Assembly: GCA_001800005.1 (NCBI GenBank)
Contig: MGUL01000073.1
Span: 1 to 7,421 of the forward strand
Length of the DNA: 7,421 nucleotides
Direction: 5' to 3'
Source: Elusimicrobia bacterium RBG_16_66_12
GTDB lineage: Bacteria > Elusimicrobiota > Elusimicrobia > UBA1565 > UBA9628
Made by a program: the position numbers and the translations under genes. Each line of letters begins with the position of its first letter. Positions within the stretch are counted from its first letter, which is position 1. The notes under the pieces are model-generated. The model saw only the letters and a list, made by a program, of their open reading frames with translations, did not search any database and had not been told where the DNA came from. Positions 1 to 5,888 of this stretch are shown one piece after another.

Positions 1-1270
1 GGCCGTCGTCGCGGAACTCCACGCGCAGAGAGCCGTCGGGAGAGGGCGAAGCGCGCACCGTCAGCTTCCCGCCGCGCGGCAGCGCCTCCAGCGCGTTGCG
101 CAGGAGGTGATAGAGGACCACGCGCAGGGCCTTGGGTTCGTGGGCAGCCGCGGGCAGAGGCAGGACCGTCTCGCGGACCAGGGTGACCCCTTGTCGACGC
201 AAGGCGCTCTCCCAGGCGGCCAAGACCGACTCCAGCGTGGGCAGCGCCGACGAGGGGGGCTCGGGAGACGGGGCCTCCTCCAAGACCAGTTCCACGGAGG
301 AAAGCGCGTCGGCGGCTTGGGCGATCGAAGCCGCGGACAGGCGCACGAGAGCGCGGTGGCCCGCAGAGAGGGGGGCGGCCGACAGGCGCCGCAGGTGCGC
401 ATAGGCCGCCTCGACCGGAGGCCTCACCAGGCGCAGCAGCCGGCACCAGCCTGGGTCCAGCACCGGCTCGAGGGAAGGCTGGACGAAGGCGGGCGCCTCT
501 GCCGCGACCTCGAAGCCTGGAGAGGGGGTTCCAGCCGAGGCGTCCTGGGCGGCGGCGAGTTCCCGCTCCAGAGCCGCGGTCTTCTCCTGCAGGACGCGCT
601 CGCGGCGCTCCGCGTCGGCGAGCGCCGCGGCCAACTCCTGACGAAGCGCCGCGGCCGAGGTCTCGGCGCGCAGGAGCTCCAGCTTCATCGAATCCAGCGC
701 CCCCCGCCCGCGCGAGAGTTCGGCGGCCCGCTCATGTTCGATCTCCTGCAGGGCGGCGCGCGCGGTCCGCAGCTCCTCTCTCAGGACCTGTTCGACCGCC
801 CGGCGATCGGATTCGGACGCGGCGGCCGACTGCTCGACCTTGCGTCTCAGAGAGTCGAGCCGCACCCTCTCCGCCTGCAGGAGCGTCAAGCGCTCGGACT
901 GAGATGCAAGCCGCGCTTGCAGCTCGACGCGCTCCGCGGACCACTCGTCGCGGGCGGCGGCCCGAGCCTCCTCGGCGGCCCGCCCGGAGCCCTCCGCGAG
1001 CCGCGCGGCGGCGTCGCGCAGAGAGCGGTTCTCCGCCTCAAGGGCGGCGGAACGCCTCAGCGCCTCCTCAAGCCGGGCGGAGGTCTCAAGCAGTCTCGCG
1101 TGTACGGCGTCGAGCACCCCCCGGAGGCCGGTCTCGGGTGCGACAGGCGGCGCGTCAGACGCGGGCTCCTGTGGACCGTTCGAAAGACCGCTGACGCGGC
1201 GAAAATCGCCCAGCGTCTGCGCCGCTTCGAGCATGCGGCGGCGGGCGGATTCGGCGGAGGAGATCCTCAC
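1..1270 (-). CDS. Coiled-coil protein with degenerate histidine-kinase module, partial
   Basis: The first 423 codons are open with no stop and run off the left edge. A short N-terminus (1-50) precedes a long Ala/Glu/Arg-rich coiled coil (about 51-245), then a Pro-rich linker and, from about 274, a fold like the dimerisation and ATP-binding parts of a histidine kinase. The N-box is VVLYHLLRNALEALPRGG, with the key Asn392 present and the first Asn replaced by His388. The window ends as the G1 box begins (FRDDG, 419-423). Where HELRTPL is expected the sequence is RLVRPPV (280-286), so the phosphoacceptor appears to be Arg280; other histidines nearby (292, 305) lack the motif. No membrane segment is visible, so it is probably cytoplasmic. 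The GTG start at 1270 has a strong ribosome site and overlaps the FliF/FliG stop. Many flagellar operons carry fliH at this place; I see no FliH features beyond the coiled coil. A pseudokinase scaffold is my preferred reading. Confidence 0.75.
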   Translation of the reverse strand, partial: MRISSAESARRRMLEAAQTLGDFRRVSGLSNGPQEPASDAPPVAPETGLRGVLDAVHARLLETSARLEEALRRSAALEAENRSLRDAAARLAEGSGRAAEEARAAARDEWSAERVELQARLASQSERLTLLQAERVRLDSLRRKVEQSAAASESDRRAVEQVLREELRTARAALQEIEHERAAELSRGRGALDSMKLELLRAETSAAALRQELAAALADAERRERVLQEKTAALERELAAAQDASAGTPSPGFEVAAEAPAFVQPSLEPVLDPGWCRLLRLVRPPVEAAYAHLRRLSAAPLSAGHRALVRLSAASIAQAADALSSVELVLEEAPSPEPPSSALPTLESVLAAWESALRRQGVTLVRETVLPLPAAAHEPKALRVVLYHLLRNALEALPRGGKLTVRASPSPDGSLRVEFRDDG

Positions 1271-2766
1271 ACGAGACCTCCGCCGATCGTGGAACGATCG
1301 ATGCTGAGCGCGCCCTTGGCGGCCATCTCGAAGAGAACGTCGAGGATCTTCGAACGCGCAGCCGCCACTTTCTCCCGGGACTGAGGCTTCAGCGCCTCGT
1401 CTCGCACGCTCCGTCGCGGCCCCTCGGGGAGGTCGGCCAAGACGCGGTCGAGGACCCCCTGCGGCGCCCCGCGAAGGGCCGGCCCCCACGACTCGTACGG
1501 GACGGCCGTCAGCAGGCGGCGCAGATCCGCGGCGGAGAGTGATTCCAAGTCTTCGAAGGCGAAGACATGCTTCTGCACTTCCTCCCCGGCGCGCGCGTTC
1601 GTCTCGGCCAGGCGCGCGAAGATATCCGCCCGCGCCTCTCCCGGGACGCGGCTGAGGATCTTGGCCAGGCTCTGCGGGCCTTCCACTGCGTTCTCCACGG
1701 TGCGGCGCAGCTTCGCCTCGATCTCGCCGAGGCGTTCCGGGTCGGCGACGCTGAGCTTCACCAGGGACTGAGACACCTCGGCCTGGACGGCCGGCTGGAG
1801 GCCCGCGAAGAGACGGGAAGCGAGGTCGGGGGCGCTGGAGGCGAGATGACCAAAGAGGAGGCACAGGGCCTCGGGAGTCTCGGCCGCCAGGGCCCGCGCG
1901 ACGACGGAAGGCTCGCGCGAAAGAAGGAAGTCGAAGCGCTGACCAAGCAGCTGGGGCGAGGAGGCGCCTGCCGCCGCCGAGGCTTCGAGGAGCCCGCCGG
2001 GAGGTCCTCCGGGAACCAGTTCCGGCAGCGGAAGTTCGATGCCCGCGGCGGGCGCCGGCGACGGCTCGAGGGCGCCGCGCCCGGAGGCAAGCTCCGAGCC
2101 CAAAGCGCGCGCGCCGCGCACGAAGGCGGCCGCCACGATCAGCGCGGCGATCAGGGCCGAGAGAACGCCTGCGGCCGCGTACGACGCCGCGCGCCAGTCC
2201 GACGGCGTGGCGAAGGCGGACTTCCACGCGGGCCGCATCGGGGCGCGCAGGATGGTCAGCACGTCTCCCCGGGAGGCGTCGATGCGCAGAAGCTGCGGCA
2301 GAAGCTGGGAGACCTCACGCACGGGGTCGTCGCCGAGAGCCGAGTCCAGGACGACCGTCGCCTGTATCTGGCGGACCTCGAATCCGGTCTCGCGCAGGCT
2401 CTGCTCGTGATCGCGCTGGACGAAGGTCGGGGAACCGGCGGCGCCTTCGTCCTTCTTTCCCGGGAGCAGTTCCCGGGCCTCGGCGCGGAGCTTGGTGTAG
2501 CCCGGAAGGTCCAGGATACGCGTCGCGGCCTCGCCCGCGGCCGAACTCTTATCGAGCGGAGAGACGATCTCGCTCTCCGTGCGGGTCTGAGAGCCCCCAC
2601 CTCGGATCTCGACTTGGACCTTCGCCCGGCCGGGACCCAGGATCCCATCCAGGGTCTCCAGGGCATGCGCCGCCAAGCGCTGAGACGCCTGCGCCTCATC
2701 CGACTCCACAGGACCGGCCGCCGCGGAGGCGGCCGCCATCACGGCAGCCAAGAACAGACCAGTCAT
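1267..2766 (-). CDS. FliF C-terminal half fused to FliG middle and C-terminal domains
   Basis: A 499-residue membrane protein joining two flagellar basal-body families. Residues 1-18 are a hydrophobic Ala-rich signal or anchor. About 25-190 resemble the periplasmic C-terminal part of FliF: LDGILGPGRAKVQVEI (39-54), TRTESEIVSPLD (61-72), IQATVVLD (134-141) and RIDASRGDVLTI (161-172). A membrane helix follows at about 196-216, then a Pro/Ala/Gly-rich linker (about 218-270). Residues 271-499 match FliG middle plus C-terminal domains in length and order: LLFGHLASSAPDLASRLF (303-320), VFAFEDLESLSAADLRRLL (401-419), ALRGAPQGVLDRVL (430-443) and SVRDEAL (453-459). The two N-terminal ring domains of FliF, its FliG-binding tail and the FliG N-domain are absent; the covalent join would make the last two unnecessary. 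In flagella FliF builds the MS ring and FliG transmits stator torque. The ATG at 2766 is fixed by an in-frame TAG two codons upstream. What this version drives is unknown. Confidence 0.85.
   Translation of the reverse strand: MTGLFLAAVMAAASAAAGPVESDEAQASQRLAAHALETLDGILGPGRAKVQVEIRGGGSQTRTESEIVSPLDKSSAAGEAATRILDLPGYTKLRAEARELLPGKKDEGAAGSPTFVQRDHEQSLRETGFEVRQIQATVVLDSALGDDPVREVSQLLPQLLRIDASRGDVLTILRAPMRPAWKSAFATPSDWRAASYAAAGVLSALIAALIVAAAFVRGARALGSELASGRGALEPSPAPAAGIELPLPELVPGGPPGGLLEASAAAGASSPQLLGQRFDFLLSREPSVVARALAAETPEALCLLFGHLASSAPDLASRLFAGLQPAVQAEVSQSLVKLSVADPERLGEIEAKLRRTVENAVEGPQSLAKILSRVPGEARADIFARLAETNARAGEEVQKHVFAFEDLESLSAADLRRLLTAVPYESWGPALRGAPQGVLDRVLADLPEGPRRSVRDEALKPQSREKVAAARSKILDVLFEMAAKGALSIDRSTIGGGLV
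1276..1281 (-). promoter_or_regulatory. Strong ribosome binding site of the coiled-coil gene
   Basis: The minus strand reads GGAGGT, then five bases, then GTG at 1270. It is one of the best Shine-Dalgarno matches in the window and decides the GTG start, which overlaps the preceding stop as GTGA. Confidence 0.7.
1284..1300 (-). repeat. Perfect hairpin just before the last gene's ribosome site
   Basis: CGATCGT-GGA-ACGATCG is a perfect inverted repeat with seven-base arms and a three-base loop. It lies in the final codons of the FliF/FliG-like gene and, on the transcript, ends two bases before the GGAGGT that serves the next gene. There is no T-run after it, so it is not a rho-independent terminator. 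It might tune translation or processing between the two genes; coding chance is the alternative. Confidence 0.45.
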
Positions 2767-2816
2767 GCGCTAATAAGGATAGCTCATCGAACGATCGGCG
2801 CGATTAAGGATTTGAG
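2767..2816 (-). promoter_or_regulatory. AT-richer intergenic spacer with TAAGGAT direct repeats
   Basis: This 50-base gap before the FliF/FliG-like gene is markedly AT-richer than its surroundings. TAAGGAT occurs twice on the plus strand (2774-2780 and 2805-2811), 31 bases apart, close to three helical turns, with CGATCG (2792-2797) between. That spacing would suit paired binding sites for a regulator. The minus strand also has a five-codon reading frame (MSYPY) from 2787 whose TAG lies three bases before the ATG at 2766. I see no convincing -35/-10 pair and no Shine-Dalgarno for the downstream start. An internal promoter or leader element is possible but unproven. Confidence 0.3.
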
Positions 2817-4886
2817 TCATGAGCCCGGCGCCGGCCTGCGCGGGATGCGAAACGCGAAGCGGCTGCCCGCGCCGTCCTTGGACTCGACCCAGATCCGTCC
2901 GCGGTGCAGTTCGACGACCTTCTTGCAGATCGAGAGCCCCAGGCCATAGCCCGCGCGCGACGCCGCGTCCCGGTCGAGCTGCTTGAACTTCTCGAAGACG
3001 GCGTCGACCTTGTCGGCGGGGATGCCGGGGCCCGTGTCGCGCACGAAGAACTCGACTTCCGCCCCGCGGCCCGCCGCCCCCAGGACGATGCGCCCTCCGG
3101 AGGGGGTGAACTTGAGCGCGTTGCCCGCGAGATTCATCACGACGCGCTCCAGGAGCTTCAGGTCGCCCGTGAGCTCGCCGGCGTCGCCCGCCTCGAGTTC
3201 GACCGAGACGCCTTTGCTCTCGCCGGGGACGCGGTAGAGGTCGCGCAGGGGCCCGAGGAAGCTCTCCGCCGAGAAGGTGGACAGCGAGAGCGTCATGGTC
3301 CCGGACTCGAGCTTGGCGATGTCCAGGATGTTGGCGACCAGCTCGCTGAGGCGCTTGGAGGCCTGGTCGGCCAGGTCCACGTATTTCTTCTGGCGTTCGT
3401 CGAGGTTCTGGAGCTTCTTCAGGAAGTAAACCATCCCGTCGATGATGGAGATGGGGCCGCGCAGATCATGGACCACCGAGTGGAAGAACTCCTCCTTCAT
3501 GCGCTCGAGCTCGCGCTCCATCGTCACGTCGCGCATCAGCACGAGGACGCCCTCGTCGCGCCCCTTGCGGGCCACGCTGAGGGCCTGGCAGGCGAAGACG
3601 GAGGACTCCGCTCCTTCCTTGAGTCTCGTCTCCACGACGGCTTCCTCCACGCGCTTGGACCCGGCCTTCACGGAGTCGACGAGACGCTTGATCTCGGGGA
3701 GCGTGGTGATCTCGGACACGCGCGAGATCGCCCCGCGCAGTCCGAGGACGCGCGCGGCGGCCGCGTTGACGAAGATGATGGACCCGTCGAATCCGGCCAT
3801 CAGCACGCCGTCCGGGATGTTGCCGACCAGCGCATCGACCTTCGCTTTCTCCGCCAGCAGCCTGTCGACCTGGATCTCCCGGTAGTGGCGAACCTTCTCG
3901 GTCATCGCGTTGAATGTCTGGCCGAGCCGGTCGAGTTCGCCCCAGCCGAGAGCCGAGATCGGATGGGCGAAGTCTCCCTTGGCCACGCGCTCGGCCCCCG
4001 CCACCAGGGCCGCGATGGGCGTCAACAGGCGCTGGCTGAGCAGATACGCGGCCCCGGTCACGACGAGGCAGAGCGCGAGGAAAAGAACGGCGGCCTGGGC
4101 GGCCGCGGCGTCGGACTCGGCATAGGCGTCGCTGCGGGGCTGAAGGCTGACGGCGCGCCAAGGCACGGATTGAAGGCTCACGCTCGCGGCCACCAGGGGG
4201 CCCTCGCTCGACGGCAGACGATCGGACCACCCCTGCGCGTCGCCCGCGGGCAGGGTCCAATCCTTCGCCGGAGGCGCGTCGCCGACCCCCGGCAGGGGCC
4301 TGCCCGCCTCGTCGACCAGGAGGATGCGCCCCCGCCCGCCCTTCGGCATGCGACCCAGGCGTCTCTGCAGCCCCTTCAGGGAGTAGAGCATGTGGAGGAT
4401 GCGCCCGTCCGTCAACGGATGGGCCGCCGGGACCATCGTCTGATCCCCGACGGAGACGGAGGCTCCCAGCGCGAGATGCCCGGTCCGGCGGCACTGGACG
4501 ACGGCGGGGTCGTCGGAACGGCCCCGGGGGACCGAGTCCGGGAACAGATCCGGATCGGCCGCGCGGTAGACCTCTCGGTCCGAAGTATCGAGAACGGCGA
4601 TCAACGCCACATTGGAATCGCCCGCGGCCGCGCGCTGAAGAATCGCAAGTTCGAGTTGCTTCTGGCCGCGAGAAACCTCGAGGTCGGCGACCACGGAGAG
4701 CGCGCGGTTGAGCTGCTCGATCGTCCTCTCCGCCGAATCGGCCGTCAGGGCCGCCAGGCGTTTGTGCAGGAGGCGCGCGTTGTCCTGCACCGCGCCGCGC
4801 GAGGAGAGCATCAGCATTCCCATCCCGACCACGGGGAGCGTCGAGAAGGCGAGCAGGATGAGGAAGAAGCGATGGAAGAGCTTCAT
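2817..4886 (-). CDS. Membrane sensor histidine kinase with Cache-like sensor, HAMP and PAS
   Basis: A 689-residue kinase. A basic N-terminus (MKLFHRFF) leads into membrane helix 7-28; a large extracytoplasmic sensor (about 29-262) has the look of a double-Cache ligand-binding domain, including ALIAVLDTSDREVYRA near 94 and RILLVDEAGRPL near 187; second membrane helix about 264-285; HAMP about 284-337; PAS about 345-455 beginning NIPDGVLMAGFDGSIIFVN; then the H-box HSVVHDLRGPI with phosphoacceptor His473. The ATPase domain has N-box NLAGNALKF (Asn585, Asn589), G1 DTGPGI (Asp617), F-box FEKFKQ (631-636) and G2 GYGLGLSI (646-653). It should be fully active. The ATG at 4886 was chosen because it overlaps the preceding TGA as ATGA and begins the signal-anchor directly; an in-frame ATG at 4946 would add 20 arginine-rich residues read from inside the CheC-like gene. 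It has no fused receiver. Confidence 0.95.
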   Translation of the reverse strand: MKLFHRFFLILLAFSTLPVVGMGMLMLSSRGAVQDNARLLHKRLAALTADSAERTIEQLNRALSVVADLEVSRGQKQLELAILQRAAAGDSNVALIAVLDTSDREVYRAADPDLFPDSVPRGRSDDPAVVQCRRTGHLALGASVSVGDQTMVPAAHPLTDGRILHMLYSLKGLQRRLGRMPKGGRGRILLVDEAGRPLPGVGDAPPAKDWTLPAGDAQGWSDRLPSSEGPLVAASVSLQSVPWRAVSLQPRSDAYAESDAAAAQAAVLFLALCLVVTGAAYLLSQRLLTPIAALVAGAERVAKGDFAHPISALGWGELDRLGQTFNAMTEKVRHYREIQVDRLLAEKAKVDALVGNIPDGVLMAGFDGSIIFVNAAAARVLGLRGAISRVSEITTLPEIKRLVDSVKAGSKRVEEAVVETRLKEGAESSVFACQALSVARKGRDEGVLVLMRDVTMERELERMKEEFFHSVVHDLRGPISIIDGMVYFLKKLQNLDERQKKYVDLADQASKRLSELVANILDIAKLESGTMTLSLSTFSAESFLGPLRDLYRVPGESKGVSVELEAGDAGELTGDLKLLERVVMNLAGNALKFTPSGGRIVLGAAGRGAEVEFFVRDTGPGIPADKVDAVFEKFKQLDRDAASRAGYGLGLSICKKVVELHRGRIWVESKDGAGSRFAFRIPRRPAPGS

Positions 4887-5473
4887 TCCAGCGCGGCGAA
4901 CAGACGGGCCTGCCAGGCCTCGCTCATCAAGACGACGACGCTGCAATCCGATGACAAGGCCTCCGAGGACATGTGAACATAGGCCATGACCACGGACTTC
5001 TCACCGGAAGATGAGACCATTTCCCGAGCCTCCCTCAGCAGATCGGCCTTCCTGCCGTGGGACACTTCCGGCGCGGACAACATGAGAGCCATGCCGCAGG
5101 CGTCGGCGACGACGGCGGCCACGGCGTTGACCACGATGTTCGATATCTCCGCCAAGGAGCTGCGCTCGCGGTCCTTAACACCTTCCGGATGCTTCTTGCT
5201 GGCGGGGAGAAAAGCATCGGCGAAGGCCGGGCCGCTCCGCGACGGGATCATCACGAGGAAGACGCCGCCGGGCAGGGTGAAGTGGGCGCCGAAGTGTTCC
5301 TCCGCGTCGCCGGCGAGGACGCCCTGGAACTTCGCCAGAGGCGCCATCGAGATCGACACCGTCTGCGTGACCCATTCGGTGCGCGAGATCTTCGCCAATC
5401 TGTCGGCGCTATCCGACACGCCCCGCCCGATCAGCCTCAACAGCTCCCGTTCGGCTTGCCCGTCGTCGTCCAT
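4883..5473 (-). CDS. CheC/CheX/FliM-family protein, probable CheY-P phosphatase
   Basis: A 196-residue protein, close to the usual CheC length. CheC and CheX remove phosphate from CheY using a helix carrying Glu and Asn spaced three apart, followed by another Asn. Here that helix is SLAEISNIVVNAV, with Glu109, Asn112 and Asn116. CheC normally has a first, similar helix near the N-terminus; the equivalent segment here (about 11-30, LLRLIGRGVSDSADRLAKIS) lacks the Glu/Asn pair. The protein thus appears to have a single active site, as in CheX. The central LPGGVFLVMIPS (68-79) fits the core strand of this fold. It starts one base inside the receiver's stop codon, so the receiver is the obvious substrate. 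The family also includes FliM and FliY middle domains, which bind FliG, so a structural role beside the FliG-like protein two genes on is possible (inference). The family call is firm; the choice between CheC and CheX is not. Confidence 0.8.
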   Translation of the reverse strand: MDDDGQAERELLRLIGRGVSDSADRLAKISRTEWVTQTVSISMAPLAKFQGVLAGDAEEHFGAHFTLPGGVFLVMIPSRSGPAFADAFLPASKKHPEGVKDRERSSLAEISNIVVNAVAAVVADACGMALMLSAPEVSHGRKADLLREAREMVSSSGEKSVVMAYVHMSSEALSSDCSVVVLMSEAWQARLFAALE

Positions 5474-5835
5474 CACAGGGTCACCCTGACGATGGCGGCC
5501 ATGAGGCTGGGGAAATCGATCGGTTTGGCCAAGAAGCCGGAAGCCCCGGCCGCGTAGACTGCGTCGAGGACCTTCTTCTGGGAGTTGCCCGTGATGACGA
5601 GCACCTTGGCGTCGGCGTCCTGCTCGCGCAGGGCCTTGAGGACGCTCAGGCCGTCTCCCTGCGCCAAGGACAGGTCCAGGGTGACCAAGTCGGGCTTGTG
5701 CTGCGCGTAGGAACGCAGGGCCCCCTCGAGACGCTCCTCCTCGGCGACGACCTGGTGCCCGTTGGCCTCGATGAATTCCCGCAGCATGAAGCGAGCCGCG
5801 GGGCTGTCGTCGACGATCAAGATTCGCAAAGGCAT
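5473..5835 (-). CDS. Single-domain response regulator (CheY-like)
   Basis: A stand-alone 120-residue receiver with no output domain. It starts with the standard first strand RILIVDDS, giving the metal-binding acidic pair Asp9/Asp10. The phosphoacceptor is Asp54 in LVTLDLSL, the switch Thr is Thr82 in VLVITGNS, and the conserved Lys is Lys104 in FLAKPIDF. All the receiver residues needed for phosphorylation are present. Without a DNA-binding domain it must act by binding another protein, as CheY does at the flagellar switch. I chose the ATG at 5835 because it places the first strand at the usual position and has GGAGG upstream. An in-frame ATG at 5868 would add 11 residues (MISYPHADGGH) with a poorer ribosome site. 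The TGA overlaps the next gene's ATG by one base (TGATG), tying it to the CheC-like protein. Confidence 0.95.
   Translation of the reverse strand: MPLRILIVDDSPAARFMLREFIEANGHQVVAEEERLEGALRSYAQHKPDLVTLDLSLAQGDGLSVLKALREQDADAKVLVITGNSQKKVLDAVYAAGASGFLAKPIDFPSLMAAIVRVTL
5476..5488. repeat. Palindrome over the CheC-like gene's ribosome site
   Basis: CAGGGTCACCCTG is a perfect inverted repeat (six-base arms around one central base). On the minus strand it contains AGGGTGA, the best ribosome-site match for the ATG at 5473, seven bases away. It also encodes the last residues of the receiver, so coding constraint or chance are sufficient explanations. Confidence 0.4.
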
Positions 5836-5839
5836 ATGG

Positions 5840-5857
5840 CCTCCATCGGCATGGGGG
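5840..5857 (-). promoter_or_regulatory. Ribosome binding site of receiver gene, inside an inverted repeat
   Basis: On the minus strand GGAGG (5844-5840) lies four bases before the ATG at 5835. It forms the right arm of an inverted repeat, CCCCCAT-GCCG-ATGGAGG, matching in six of seven positions. If the RNA folded this way the ribosome site would be partly hidden. The stem is short and may be chance. Confidence 0.4.
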
Positions 5858-5888
5858 TACGATATCATAGTCCCGGTTCGCTCCGGTT

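Noticed and set aside
1..1270. FliH identity for the gene after the FliG-like region
   Set aside because: Position and coiled coil suggested it, but the C-terminal half carries a kinase N-box and the start of a G1 box, not a FliH domain.
1284..1300. Rho-independent terminator
   Set aside because: No run of T follows on the transcript and the next gene starts within 14 bases.
2767..2816. A sigma-70 promoter in the spacer
   Set aside because: TATCCT could pass as a -10, but no TTGACA-like element lies at a suitable distance, so only a general regulatory spacer is reported.
107..2949. Long plus-strand open frames opposite the coiled-coil and FliF/FliG genes (107-1384 and 1567-2949)
   Set aside because: No recognisable motifs, low-complexity Arg/Gly-rich content, and the minus-strand frames hold clear family motifs over the same bases.
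3466..4494. Alternative minus-strand frame within the second kinase
   Set aside because: A shifted frame of the same gene, Arg/Gly/Pro-rich without domains; the kinase frame explains the region fully.
2904..4976. A 690-codon open frame on the plus strand opposite the second kinase
   Set aside because: It is the complement of a gene with complete kinase motifs. The translation is rich in Arg, Gly, His and Asp with no domain pattern; such long antisense frames are common in high-GC DNA.
5836..5888. Promoter in the 53-base gap before the receiver
   Set aside because: No -35/-10 pair or clear operator is visible; only the ribosome site and its weak inverted repeat could be supported.
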